In this document: piece after piece, positions 25,271 through 34,507 of the stretch
Layout of the letters: each line of letters opens with the position of its first letter
How positions within the stretch are numbered: position 1 is the stretch's first letter
Assembly (NCBI RefSeq): GCF_051900425.1
Contig: NZ_JBHZGK010000001.1
Location: 463,602-527,601, forward strand
Origin: Frateuria_A sp051900425
GTDB lineage: Bacteria > Pseudomonadota > Gammaproteobacteria > Xanthomonadales > Rhodanobacteraceae
Reading direction: 5' to 3'
DNA length: 64,000 nt
Made by a program: the position numbers and the translations under genes
Notes under the pieces: generated by a model
Database searches by the model: none
Told to the model about the DNA's origin: nothing
The model's input: the letters and a program-made list of their open reading frames with translations, nothing else

Positions 25271-26656
25271 ATGACCGACCCCCGCCTCGCCGAACTGACT
25301 GCCCGCGTCCCCTCGCTGCGCCTGCTCACCGAACTGGCCGACCTGATCCACTACGGCCGCGACTGGACCCGCCGCTGGGGTCCCGCGCCACTGGCCGTGG
25401 CCTTGCCGGGCACGGTCGGGGAGGTCCAGGCCATCGTGCGCTGGGCCAACGAGCGACAGGTCGCGCTGGTGCCCTCGGGCGGCCGAACCGGCCTGTCCGG
25501 CGGCGCGGTGGCGGCCCGCGGCGAACTGGTGCTCAGCCTGGAGCGGATGAATCGGGTGCTGGGCTTCGACGCGACCGACCGCCTGCTCGACGTCGAGGCT
25601 GGCATCACCCTGCAGGCCGTGCACGATGCGGCGCGTTCGCACGGCTTGCTCTATCCGGTGGATTTCGCCGCGCGGGGCTCGTGCACGATCGGCGGCAACG
25701 TCGCCACCAACGCGGGCGGCATCCGCGTGGTCCGCCACGGCACCACCCGCGAGTGGATCGGCGGGCTGACGGTGGTCGCCGGCAACGGCGAGTTGCTGGA
25801 ACTCAACCGCGGCCTGGTGAAGAACTCCAGCGGCTACGACCTGCGCCATCTGATGATCGGTTCGGAGGGCACGCTGGGCGTGGTGGTCGGCGCGCAGCTC
25901 AAGCTCACCGATGCGCCCCCGCCGGCGCAGACCATGCTGCTGGCGCTGCCGCACATGGACGCGCTGATGCAGGTGTTCGCGCTGTTCCGTTCGCAGCTGA
26001 AGCTGCAGGCATTCGAGTTCTTCACCGACGTCGCGCTGAAGCACGTGCTGGCGCACGGAGCGCAGCGCGCGATCGACGCCAACCAGCCGTACTACGTGGT
26101 GACCGAATACGACGCGCTGGACGAGAGCGACGAGCAGGCGGCACTGCTGGCGTTCGAGGACGGCGTGCGCGAGGGCTGGATCAGCGACGGGGTGATCGCG
26201 CAGAGCGAGTCGCAGGCGGCCACGCTCTGGCGGCTGCGCGAAGGCATCACCGAGAGCCTGGCGCCATGCAAGCCGTACAAGAACGACATCGCCCTTCGCA
26301 TCGGCGCCATGCCGGCGTTCCTGCGCGAGATGCAGGCATTGCTGGCGCAGGAATATCCGCAGATGGAGGTGGTCTGGTTCGGCCACATCGGCGACGGCAA
26401 CCTGCACATCAACGTGCTGCCGCCAGAGGACATGCAGGAGGCCGAATTCATCGCCCATTGCGAGCGGGTGACCCGCCTGCTGGCCGACACCCTGCAGCGC
26501 CATGGCGGCAGCATTTCGGCCGAGCACGGCATCGGCCTGGTCAAGCGGGCGTACCTGGGAAGCACCCGCAGCCCGGCGGAGATTGCCCTGATGCAAGGGG
26601 TGCGCAGGGTGTTCGATCCCAACGGCATCCTCAATCCGGGCAAGCTGTTCGAATAG
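25271..26656 (+). CDS. FAD-linked D-2-hydroxyglutarate dehydrogenase
   Basis: 461 residues of the FAD_binding_4 / FAD-oxidase_C family. N-terminal flavin domain with PSGGRTGLSGGAV and GGNVATNAGGIRVVRHGTTREW; C-terminal substrate domain with the metal-ligand HIGDGNLHIN and EHGIGLVKRAYLG. Best fit is D-2-hydroxyglutarate dehydrogenase, which removes the D-2-HG formed by SerA and passes electrons to an electron carrier; the divergent serA supports this over glycolate or D-lactate oxidation. The start at 25271 is the first ATG ahead of the conserved RVPSLRLL segment. Confidence 0.88.
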   Translation: MTDPRLAELTARVPSLRLLTELADLIHYGRDWTRRWGPAPLAVALPGTVGEVQAIVRWANERQVALVPSGGRTGLSGGAVAARGELVLSLERMNRVLGFDATDRLLDVEAGITLQAVHDAARSHGLLYPVDFAARGSCTIGGNVATNAGGIRVVRHGTTREWIGGLTVVAGNGELLELNRGLVKNSSGYDLRHLMIGSEGTLGVVVGAQLKLTDAPPPAQTMLLALPHMDALMQVFALFRSQLKLQAFEFFTDVALKHVLAHGAQRAIDANQPYYVVTEYDALDESDEQAALLAFEDGVREGWISDGVIAQSESQAATLWRLREGITESLAPCKPYKNDIALRIGAMPAFLREMQALLAQEYPQMEVVWFGHIGDGNLHINVLPPEDMQEAEFIAHCERVTRLLADTLQRHGGSISAEHGIGLVKRAYLGSTRSPAEIALMQGVRRVFDPNGILNPGKLFE

Positions 26657-26726
26657 GTCCCCGGCTCCTACAAAGGACGCGGCGGGTGCTAGCCTTGATC
26701 GCTTCCCACCCCACGGAGAACCAGGC

Positions 26727-27683
26727 ATGACCGAGGAACGCCGCGCGTTGTATCCGGAGATCGAACCCTACGACAGCGGCATGCTGCCGGTATCCGGGCT
26801 GCACACGATCTACTACGAGCAGAGCGGCAATCCCGACGGCAAGCCGGTCGTGTTCCTGCATGGCGGCCCCGGCGCCGGCGCGAGCCCACGTTGCCGCCGC
26901 TTCTTCGATCCGGCGGCCTACCGCATCATCCTGTTCGACCAGCGCGGCTGCGGGCGCTCGACGCCGCACGCCGAGCTCACCGATAACACCACCTGGGATC
27001 TGGTCGCCGACATCGAGCGGCTGCGCGAGCACCTGGGGATCGCGCGCTGGCAGGTGTTTGGCGGTTCCTGGGGCTCGACCCTGGCGCTGGCCTACGCGCA
27101 GACGCACCCGGACAAGGTGACCGAGCTGGTCCTGCGCGGCATTTTCATGCTCCGCCGGTGGGAGCTGGAATGGTTCTACCAGAAGGGTTGCGACGCGCTG
27201 TATCCGGATGCCTGGGAGCCGTACCTGGCCGCGATTCCGGAAGCCGAGCGCGGCGACCTGATGAGCGCCTACCACCGCCGCCTCACCAGCCCGGATGCTT
27301 CGACCCGGCTGGAGGCTGCGCGGGCATGGTCGACCTGGGAGGCCGGCACCAGTTTCCTGTTCCAGGACCCGGGCTACATCGCCAGCAGCGGCGAGGACGA
27401 GTTCGCGCTGGCGTTCGCGCGGATCGAGTGCCACTACTTCGTGCACGGCGGCTTCTTCGAGCATGACGACCAGCTGCTGCGCAACGTCGAGCGCATCCGC
27501 CGCATCCCTACGGTGATCGTGCAGGGCCGGTACGACGTGGTGTGCCCCATCCGCAGCGCATGGGACCTGCACCGCGCCTGGCCGGAAGCGGACCTGCGCA
27601 TCGTGCAGGACGCGGGACACTCGGCATTCGAGCCGGGCATCACGCACGAGCTGATCGAAGCGACCGATCGCTTCAAGGGCTGA
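26727..27683 (+). CDS. pip: Prolyl aminopeptidase (S33)
   Basis: Releases N-terminal proline from short peptides in the cytosol. 318 residues, alpha/beta hydrolase: oxyanion HGGPGAG, nucleophile Ser114 in GGSWGST, FDQRGCGRS, cap region with the typical WSTWE, acid in QGRYDVVCP, and His in AGHSAFEPGI. All catalytic residues present. Complements the peptide transporter and S9 peptidase elsewhere in the window. Convergent with upp. Confidence 0.95.
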   Translation: MTEERRALYPEIEPYDSGMLPVSGLHTIYYEQSGNPDGKPVVFLHGGPGAGASPRCRRFFDPAAYRIILFDQRGCGRSTPHAELTDNTTWDLVADIERLREHLGIARWQVFGGSWGSTLALAYAQTHPDKVTELVLRGIFMLRRWELEWFYQKGCDALYPDAWEPYLAAIPEAERGDLMSAYHRRLTSPDASTRLEAARAWSTWEAGTSFLFQDPGYIASSGEDEFALAFARIECHYFVHGGFFEHDDQLLRNVERIRRIPTVIVQGRYDVVCPIRSAWDLHRAWPEADLRIVQDAGHSAFEPGITHELIEATDRFKG

Positions 27684-27813
27684 GCGCTGCGTCCTGCGCG
27701 ATCTCCCCTGCGCGGCGAGAGACCGGGGCTCGTCATGCGCCGGCGAAGAAGTGGGGATGCGATTGCCAGCTCGCCGGTAATGCCCGGCGGGGATGCCGGT
27801 TCCTGCGGAGTCC

Positions 27814-28452
27814 TCAACCGGGCAGTTGCCTGGTCCCGAAGATCTTGTCTCCCGCGTCCCCCAGCCCGGGCAGGATGTAGCCCTTGTCGTTGAGCCGCTG
27901 GTCGATCGAGGCGGTGTAGATCTCCACGTCGGGGTGCGCCGCTGCGATGCGCCCCAGCCCCTCGGGCGCGGCGACCAGGAACAACCCCTTGATGCGCCGG
28001 CAACCGGCCGCCTTGAGCATGTCCACCGTCGCCACCAGCGTGCCGGCGGTTGCCAGCATCGGATCGACGATCAACGCGGTGCGCTCGTGCATGCTGCCGC
28101 TGAGTTTCTCGTAGTACGGGACGGGCGCCAGCGTGGCCTCGTCGCGCTGCACGCCGACCACGCTCACCTTGGCCGAGGGGATCAGGTCCAGCACGCCTGG
28201 CAGCATGCCCAGCCCCGCGCGCAGGATCGGCACGATGGTGACCTTCTTGCCCTTGATGCGCTCCACCGTCACCGGGCCGGCCCAGCCCTCGATGGTGTCC
28301 TCGAGCGTGTCCATATCCTTGGTCGCCTCGTAGGTGAGCAGGGCGGCGACCTCGGAGGCGAGCTCACGGAATTCCTTGGTGCTGATGCCGGCGCGGCGCA
28401 TCAGGCCGAGCTTGTGGCGGATCAGCGGATGGCGGACTTCGGTCACGGGCAT
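27814..28452 (-). CDS. upp: Uracil phosphoribosyltransferase
   Basis: Salvages uracil with PRPP to UMP. 212 residues: VRHPLIRHKLGLMR at the start, PILRAGLGMLPGVLDL, PRPP loop LIVDPMLATAGTLVATVDMLKAAG, and the uracil-binding DQRLNDKGYILPGLGDAGDKIFGT C-terminus. The start at 28452 (MPVTEVRHP) matches family length; the frame is open upstream but not conserved in character. Confidence 0.97.
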   Translation of the reverse strand: MPVTEVRHPLIRHKLGLMRRAGISTKEFRELASEVAALLTYEATKDMDTLEDTIEGWAGPVTVERIKGKKVTIVPILRAGLGMLPGVLDLIPSAKVSVVGVQRDEATLAPVPYYEKLSGSMHERTALIVDPMLATAGTLVATVDMLKAAGCRRIKGLFLVAAPEGLGRIAAAHPDVEIYTASIDQRLNDKGYILPGLGDAGDKIFGTRQLPG

Positions 28453-28572
28453 GGCGGGTTCCCGGTCAGGTTCGCGAATCCCCCAACCTGCCGAGGCGTC
28501 ACTCCCGCAAAAGCGGCATGACCCCCGAGGGCTGGCGGCCTTTTGGTCATTCGTGCGCGGTCGTCCGTGCAC

Positions 28573-28604
28573 GAAAAAGGGCGCGCCGTTACCGACGCGC
28601 CCTT
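28573..28604 (-). terminator. Intrinsic terminator of the aminotransferase gene
   Basis: 9-base stem (28577-28585 with 28596-28604) and a T-run on the minus strand, 14 bases after the stop of the class III aminotransferase. Confidence 0.72.
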
Positions 28605-28617
28605 CGTTGCAGCTAGC

Positions 28618-30114
28618 TCAGGCCGCCTCGGCGGTCTGCTTGCGCGGGCCCTTCAGCAGCGCCTGGCGCACGTGGTCGACGACCAGGTCGACTTCGGCGC
28701 TGGTGACGTTGAAGTGCGGGGTGAAGCGCAGCGAATTGGCGCCGCCGTGGATCACGCCCACGCCGTGCTCGCGCATGTACTCCTCGGTGGAGTTGCTGCC
28801 GTAGCACTTGAACTGCGGCGCCAGTTCGCAGGAGAACAGCAGGCCCGTGCCCTGCACCTTGGTGATCAGCCCGCCCAGTTCGTCCTTGAGCTTGTTGAGC
28901 TTGGCCACGAACTCCTCGCCGCGGGCCTTGATGTTGGCGCGCACCGCGTCGGTGAGCAGCTCCATCGTGGCGAGCGCGACGTCCAGCGCGCGCGGGTTGG
29001 TGGTCATGGTGTTGCCGTAGATGCCCTTGCGGTACAGGCCGGCGGTGTGGTCGCTCACCGCCAGCACCGACAGCGGATACTGGCCGGCATTGAGCGCCTT
29101 GGAGAAGGTCTCCATGTCCGGCGCCGGCAGGTTCTCGAAGCCGGGGTAGTCGATGATCGACAGCACGCCGTGCGCGCGCAGGCCCGCCTGGATCGAGTCG
29201 ACCAGCAGCAGGGTGCCGTGCGCCTCGGTCAGTTCGCGTGCGGCCTTGTAGAACTCCGGCGTCACGGCGCGGCCCGGGTCGCCTTCGCCCATCACCGGCT
29301 CCAGGAACATCGCCTCGATGAACCAGCCGTGCTTGTCGGCATCGGCGAATGCGGCCTTCAGCTGCTCCACGTCGTAGGGCGCCACCGTGATCAGCGTGTC
29401 CTCGTGGCGGTAGCTGGCCAGGTGTTGCTGGTAGGTCTTGCGGCTGGAATCGGAGTACAGCGCAGGCTTGTCGGTGCGGCCGTGGAAGGCGCCACGCACG
29501 GACAGGCGCTTGATCGTGCGATTGGCGTAACGACCGCCCGCATCGGTCATCAGCTTGGCGTTGACGTCGGCGATGCGGCAGGCCAGGCCGACAGCTTCGG
29601 AGCCGGAGTTCAGGCACAGGTAGTGCTTGTACGGATTGGCACCGCGGCTGCGGCCCAGCTCCTGGTCCATCGCGCGGGTGAAGCGCAGCTGCGAGACGCT
29701 CGGCGACATCACGTTGGCCATCACCTGCGGCCGGGACAGCGCCTCCAGGATGGCCGGCTGGTTGTGGCCGAAGCCGAGCATGCCGTAGCCGCCATTGTCG
29801 TGCAGCACGGCGCCCTTGAGCGTCACGATCCACGGGCCGCGCGCGGCGGCCGGCAGGTACGGATTGATCGCGTCGTCCGGGTAGAAATTGACGTAGCCGG
29901 CCTGGGCCTGGGCCAGCTGCTCGGACTCGTCCAGCTTGAGGAAATCGCCAAGCTCCGCGCGCAGTTCGCGATGTCGGGCCAGGGCCTCGCCGACCGCCTG
30001 CACCAGTTCGGGGGCGCTGGCCGCCATGCGCTCGATGCTGGCGTCGTCCAGGCCAACGGTCCGCGGCTTGCCGCCGAATTCGCGCATCTCGCGCAGCTGA
30101 TCGATCACACCCAT
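28618..30114 (-). CDS. Class III PLP-dependent aminotransferase
   Basis: 498 residues, longer than the usual 420-450. Class III core is complete: NSGSEAVGLACRIA (phosphate loop), AFHGRTDKPAL, EPVMGEGDPGRAV, LLVDSIQAGLRAHG (Asp for the PLP nitrogen), SKALNAGQYPLSVLAV (PLP-Lys) and YGNTMTTNPRAL. An N-terminal extension of about 100 residues (QAGYVNFYPDDAINPYLPAAARGPWIVTLKG) precedes it. The acceptor is probably an omega-amino acid such as lysine, ornithine or GABA; I cannot say which. GGAGGA lies ahead of the ATG at 30114. Monocistronic. Confidence 0.85.
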   Translation of the reverse strand: MGVIDQLREMREFGGKPRTVGLDDASIERMAASAPELVQAVGEALARHRELRAELGDFLKLDESEQLAQAQAGYVNFYPDDAINPYLPAAARGPWIVTLKGAVLHDNGGYGMLGFGHNQPAILEALSRPQVMANVMSPSVSQLRFTRAMDQELGRSRGANPYKHYLCLNSGSEAVGLACRIADVNAKLMTDAGGRYANRTIKRLSVRGAFHGRTDKPALYSDSSRKTYQQHLASYRHEDTLITVAPYDVEQLKAAFADADKHGWFIEAMFLEPVMGEGDPGRAVTPEFYKAARELTEAHGTLLLVDSIQAGLRAHGVLSIIDYPGFENLPAPDMETFSKALNAGQYPLSVLAVSDHTAGLYRKGIYGNTMTTNPRALDVALATMELLTDAVRANIKARGEEFVAKLNKLKDELGGLITKVQGTGLLFSCELAPQFKCYGSNSTEEYMREHGVGVIHGGANSLRFTPHFNVTSAEVDLVVDHVRQALLKGPRKQTAEAA

Positions 30115-30380
30115 GGCAGTCCTCCTCGTGGCCGGCGGGCGCCCGATGGCGCCGCCGGCGGTGATTGCGGGCACGCGCGACTTGAGGCGCATGCGGTTGT
30201 GCGGACCCGTCTTTTCGCCGTGAAAAGCGCGCGTGACAGGCCGGGGATAGACCCAAGGATACCGTGCGCCCGGCTCCGCCGTAACCCCGCATGACGGCTG
30301 TCACCAGCGCCGGCTGACGTCGACCAGTGTCCGCAAGGCCTTGCCATGCCTAATGTTTGCGTCCATACCAAGGAGGCACC

Positions 30381-31307
30381 ATGGACATGTCCGCCATCCC
30401 GGCCGCGCGCCTGCGCGGCGCGGTCAAGCGCTACGGCGCGCTCACCGCCGTCGACGGCCTGGACCTTGCGTTGCACCGCGGCGAGCTGCTTGCCCTGCTC
30501 GGCCCCAATGGCGCCGGCAAGTCCTCCGCGATCGGCCTGCTGCTGGGGCTGCATCGGGCGGACGCGGGTGACGTGGAGCTGTTCGGGCTGGATCCGCAGC
30601 GCATCGAGGCGCGCCGGCGGATCGGCGTGATGCTGCAAAGCGCCACGCTGCCGCCGACGCTGCGCGTGCGCGAGTTGCTGCGCCTGACCGCCAGCTACTA
30701 CGCCAATCCGCGCGTGCTGCAGGAATCGGCCGAACTGGCCGCGGTCGAAGACCTGGTCGACCGCCCCTACGGCAAGCTCTCCGGCGGCCAGCAGCGGCGC
30801 GTACAGTTCGCGCTGGCGCTGTGCGGGCGTCCGCAACTGCTGTTCCTGGACGAACCGACCGTCGGCATGGACATCCAGGCGCGCCAGGCGCTGTGGGCGG
30901 CGATCCGCCGGCTGGTCGGCGAAGGCTGCTCGGTGCTGCTGACCACGCACTACCTGGAAGAGGCCGAGGCGCTGGCCGATCGCGTCTGCGTGATGACCCG
31001 CGGCCGCGCCATCCACGAAGGCACGGTCGACGAGCTGCGCGCCCGCGTGGGCGTCAAGCGCATTCGCTGCATCAGCACGCTGCTGCCCGAAACGGTGGCC
31101 GACTGGCCCGAGGTGGTGGAGGTGCGCATGGAAGGCGGTCGCCTGCAGCTGACCACCGCCGAGGCCGAAGTGGTGGTTCTGCGCCTGCTGCAGAACGACG
31201 CCTGGCTGCGCGAGCTGGAAGTGCAGCGCGCGGGCCTGGCCGAAGCCTTCACCGAACTCACCCGCGATGCCGACACATCGTCCAGCGACCAGCGAGAGGC
31301 AGCCTGA
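30381..31307 (+). CDS. ABC transporter ATP-binding protein (ABC-2 / DrrA type)
   Basis: 308 residues. Walker A GPNGAGKSS, signature LSGGQQRR, Walker B LLFLDEPTVGMD, H-loop TTHYLEEAEALADRV, then a C-terminal domain of about 80 residues as in drug and antibiotic exporters. AGGAGG sits 6 bases before the ATG. First gene of a tight operon: the permease starts one base after its stop, then two sensor kinases and a regulator. The layout resembles regulated lipid- or drug-export modules such as desaturase-type DesKR neighbours. Confidence 0.93.
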   Translation: MDMSAIPAARLRGAVKRYGALTAVDGLDLALHRGELLALLGPNGAGKSSAIGLLLGLHRADAGDVELFGLDPQRIEARRRIGVMLQSATLPPTLRVRELLRLTASYYANPRVLQESAELAAVEDLVDRPYGKLSGGQQRRVQFALALCGRPQLLFLDEPTVGMDIQARQALWAAIRRLVGEGCSVLLTTHYLEEAEALADRVCVMTRGRAIHEGTVDELRARVGVKRIRCISTLLPETVADWPEVVEVRMEGGRLQLTTAEAEVVVLRLLQNDAWLRELEVQRAGLAEAFTELTRDADTSSSDQREAA

Positions 31308-31308
31308 C

Positions 31309-32094
31309 ATGAACACGCTTTCCCTGGACCCGACCGCCGACAACGACGCGATGCCCGCCGGACGCGTGTTCGGCGCCTACCTGGCCGAGGCGCGCAGCGA
31401 GTGCCTGCGCTATCTGCGCGCGCCGAGCTTCATGCTGCCGATCACCCTGTTCCCGGGCATGTTCTACCTGGTGTTCGGGGTGCTGATGGCCAGGGGCGAG
31501 GGCACCGACGCGGCGCGCTACCTGCTGGCCAGCTACGCCACCTTCGGCGTGATGAGCCCGGGCCTGTTCGGCTTCGGCGTGTCGCTGGCGCTGGAGCGCG
31601 ATGGCGGCCTGCTCACGCTCAAGCGCGCGTTGCCGATGCCGCCGGGCGCCTACCTGCTGGGCAAGATGCTGATGGCGATGGCCGCGGCGGCGTTCGTGGT
31701 GCTGCTCCTGCTGGGGCTTTCCCAGGTCGCGCACGTGTCGCTGTCGCCCACGCAGGTCGCGGCACTGCTGGCGACCGGCGTGCTCGGTGTGCTGCCGTTC
31801 TGCGCGCTGGGCATGTTCATCGGCACGCTGGTCAAGGGGCAGGGCGGCCCGGGCGTGCTCAACCTGATCTACCTGCCGATGGCGTTCCTGTCCGGCCTGT
31901 GGTTCCCGCTGCCGATGCTGCCCAAGGTGCTGCAGCAGGTCGCGCCGCTGTGGCCGAGCTACCACCTCGATCGCCTCGCGCTGGCCGCTGTGGGCATGCG
32001 CCAGGACGCGCTGGCCGGGCACGTGCTGGTGCTGCTCGGCTTCACCGTCGCGTTCCTGTTGCTCGCGGCGCGCCGGCTGCGCCGCTTCGGTTGA
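31309..32094 (+). CDS. ABC-2 family transporter permease
   Basis: 261 residues with six predicted TM segments (for example LPITLFPGMFYLVFGVLM, GLFGFGVSLAL, MAMAAAAFVVLLLLGL, VAALLATGVLGVLPFCALGMFIGTL, IYLPMAFLSGLWFPL and LLGFTVAFLLLAARR). ABC2_membrane signature LPMAFLSGLWFPLPMLP near residues 188-204. Partners the preceding ATPase in an exporter. One base separates the two genes. Substrate unknown. Confidence 0.92.
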   Translation: MNTLSLDPTADNDAMPAGRVFGAYLAEARSECLRYLRAPSFMLPITLFPGMFYLVFGVLMARGEGTDAARYLLASYATFGVMSPGLFGFGVSLALERDGGLLTLKRALPMPPGAYLLGKMLMAMAAAAFVVLLLLGLSQVAHVSLSPTQVAALLATGVLGVLPFCALGMFIGTLVKGQGGPGVLNLIYLPMAFLSGLWFPLPMLPKVLQQVAPLWPSYHLDRLALAAVGMRQDALAGHVLVLLGFTVAFLLLAARRLRRFG

Positions 32095-32132
32095 AGTAGC
32101 ATCGGCGCGATAGCGCTTTGGGGACCCGGACC

Positions 32133-33326
32133 ATGAACCGTCTTGCCCGCTGGTTTGAGCCCGAGCCTGGGTCGCGCATCAGCGAAATCATCCAGCAGGG
32201 CAAGTCGCCCCGGATGGAGTCGGTCCATCTGCTGTGGTCGGCCTGGTTGTTCGTCACGCCGCTGTTCGATCGCGGCTATACGTGGGGCTGGGCAGCCATC
32301 ACGGCGCTGACCTACCCGGTGTTCGTGGCGCTGTTCGCCAAGTCCATGCTGGTACCGCGGAACATCGCTTCGCGCTATGGCATGGGGCTGGCCATTTTCG
32401 GCATCGTGCTGGTGCCGTTCTATTCGGGCAGCGTCAACTACTTCATCTACGGCTGCGTATCCTGCAGCGTGAGCAGCCGCCGCCTGGCGCCGTTCCTGTT
32501 GCGCCTGCTCCTGCTGAACACGGTGTTCGTGCTGGTGACCTGGAAGGTCGGTTACCCGTGGCAGGCGCTGATCGCGTTTCCGATGATGACCATCATCATC
32601 GGCATGGTGACGCACGTGGAACGGATCGGGCACGAGCGGGACGCCGCGCTCAAGCTCTCCCACGACGAAGTGCGCCGGCTCGCGGCGACCGCCGAGCGCG
32701 AGCGCATCGGGCGCGACCTGCACGACCTGCTGGGCCACACGCTTTCGTTGATCACGCTCAAGCTGGAACTCTCGCGCAAGCTGTTCGACCGCGATACCGA
32801 GGCGGCGCGGCGCGAGGTGATCGAGGCGGAGAACGTCGCCCGCCACGCGTTGGCACAGGTGCGTGCGGCGGTCACCGGCATCCGCGCCACCGACCTGGCG
32901 GCCGAACTGGCCTCCGCGCGCCTGCTGCTGGAATCCTCCGGCGTGCACCTGGATTACGGCCAGCCGCCCTGCCTGCCGGCCGAGACCGAGCGCGGCTTGT
33001 CGCTGGTGCTGCGCGAGGCGGCCACCAACATCGCACGCCATGCGGCCGCCACCTGTGCCAGCGTGGCCTTCGAGTGCATCGACGGCGGCCTGTGCCTGAC
33101 CGTTTCGGACAACGGCCGCGGCGGGGTGCTGGAAGAAGGCAACGGCCTGACCGGCATGCGCGAGCGCGTGCGCGCGCTGGGTGGCCGCCTGCAGATCCAT
33201 TCGCAGCAGGGGCAGGGCACGCGCCTGCGGGTCGTGGTGCCACTGCGGGCGGCGGCGATGCAGGCCGCGGCGGCACCGGTCGCACCTGTCGGCGGCCTCT
33301 CGATGACGGCGGAAGCGCGCCCGTGA
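32133..33326 (+). CDS. DesK-type sensor histidine kinase, first of a tandem pair
   Basis: 397 residues. Four to five hydrophobic helices at about 35-160 form a membrane sensor, then a HisKA_3 dimerisation domain with His197 in RDLHDLLGHTLSL and a HATPase domain (REAATNIARHAA N-box, DNGRGG, GMRERVRALGG). The DesK/NarX-class catalytic order is clear. DesK itself senses membrane lipid order; the signal here is unknown. Overlaps the second kinase at TGATG (33324-33328). About two-thirds of its catalytic half is matched by the next gene, pointing to duplication. Confidence 0.93.
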   Translation: MNRLARWFEPEPGSRISEIIQQGKSPRMESVHLLWSAWLFVTPLFDRGYTWGWAAITALTYPVFVALFAKSMLVPRNIASRYGMGLAIFGIVLVPFYSGSVNYFIYGCVSCSVSSRRLAPFLLRLLLLNTVFVLVTWKVGYPWQALIAFPMMTIIIGMVTHVERIGHERDAALKLSHDEVRRLAATAERERIGRDLHDLLGHTLSLITLKLELSRKLFDRDTEAARREVIEAENVARHALAQVRAAVTGIRATDLAAELASARLLLESSGVHLDYGQPPCLPAETERGLSLVLREAATNIARHAAATCASVAFECIDGGLCLTVSDNGRGGVLEEGNGLTGMRERVRALGGRLQIHSQQGQGTRLRVVVPLRAAAMQAAAAPVAPVGGLSMTAEARP

Positions 33327-34507
33327 TGCGGTGGTTCGCACCGCGACCGGACTCCCTGCTGGGGCAACTGCGCTCGCCGCTGTACATGCGCTGGCAGGCG
33401 GGCCTCTCGCTGTTCGCGCTGGTGGCCCTGTTCCAGGGGCCAGCCTCGCTGCACCGTCCGCTGGGGTCGTGGCTCGTGTCCACGCTGCTGGCCGTGCCGG
33501 TGTTCGTCTATCTGTATTCGCGGGTTTACGTCGGGCCGCGCCGGCGCGTGGAATGGTACGTGGCCGGCATGGCCGCCACCGGCCTGGCGCTGTGGGCCTG
33601 CAACCCGTCCGGGTTCATCCTGCTGATCCTCGCCAGCGTCGTCTCCGCCTTCTCGCCCTCGTGGCGGCGCTGGCTGGCCAGCGTGGCGGTGATGGGTGCG
33701 TTCGCGCTGGCCAAGGCGTGGTCGTTCGGCGATCCGCTGAGCGTCGCACTGTGGGTGGCGATGGCGGGCCTGTTCGGCGGCTTCAGCAACGTCGCCTACA
33801 TGCACAGCGCGCGCAAGGATGTCGAACTGAGCCTGTCGCAATCGGAGGTGCGGCGCCTGGCGACGCTGGCCGAGCGCGAGCGCATCGGCCGCGACCTGCA
33901 CGACCTGCTCGGCCACACGCTGTCGCTGGTGGCGCTGAAGTCGGAACTGGCCAGGCGCCTGGCCCTGGCCGAACCGGCACGCGCGCAGCGCGAAATGGCC
34001 GAGGTCGAGCGCGTCGCGCGCCACGCCCTCGCCGAAGTGCGCGCCGCCGTGACCGGCATGCGCTGCAGCGACCTGGGCGCCGAACTCACCTCCGCCCGGC
34101 TCATGCTGGAAGCTTCCGGCGTGGCGTTCGAGGGCGTCCTGCCGGACGGCCTGGCGCTGCCGGATGGCATCGAGGCTCCCATCGCGCTGGTGCTGCGCGA
34201 GGCCATTACCAACATCCACCGCCACGCGCGCGCCACCCGGGCCAGCGTGAGCGTGGCTTTCGAGGACGACATGCTCCAGATGCGTATCTGCGACAACGGA
34301 CGCGGCGGCCTGGCCGCGCATGGCAACGGCGTCAGCGGCATGCGCGAGCGCGTGCGCGCGCTGGGCGGGACACTGGCGATCGACTCGCCGCCGCGGCACG
34401 GCACGACGCTGTCCATCCGCGTGCCGGTGGCCACGCCGGCGAACCTGCCGGTGGCAGGCTGCCCCGCGGAATCCACCCTGTTTCCTGCCGCCGGGAGCGC
34501 CGCATGA
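33326..34507 (+). CDS. DesK-type sensor histidine kinase, second of a tandem pair
   Basis: 393 residues with the same plan as the preceding kinase: TM helices (about 25-165), His192 in RDLHDLLGHTLSLVALKSELARR, and ATPase boxes REAITNIHRHARA, DNGRGGLAAHGNGVSGMRERV. The membrane part differs much more than the kinase part, which suggests the two read different cues or form a heterodimer on one regulator. Its stop overlaps the regulator start by ATGA (34504-34507). Confidence 0.93.
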   Translation: MRWFAPRPDSLLGQLRSPLYMRWQAGLSLFALVALFQGPASLHRPLGSWLVSTLLAVPVFVYLYSRVYVGPRRRVEWYVAGMAATGLALWACNPSGFILLILASVVSAFSPSWRRWLASVAVMGAFALAKAWSFGDPLSVALWVAMAGLFGGFSNVAYMHSARKDVELSLSQSEVRRLATLAERERIGRDLHDLLGHTLSLVALKSELARRLALAEPARAQREMAEVERVARHALAEVRAAVTGMRCSDLGAELTSARLMLEASGVAFEGVLPDGLALPDGIEAPIALVLREAITNIHRHARATRASVSVAFEDDMLQMRICDNGRGGLAAHGNGVSGMRERVRALGGTLAIDSPPRHGTTLSIRVPVATPANLPVAGCPAESTLFPAAGSAA

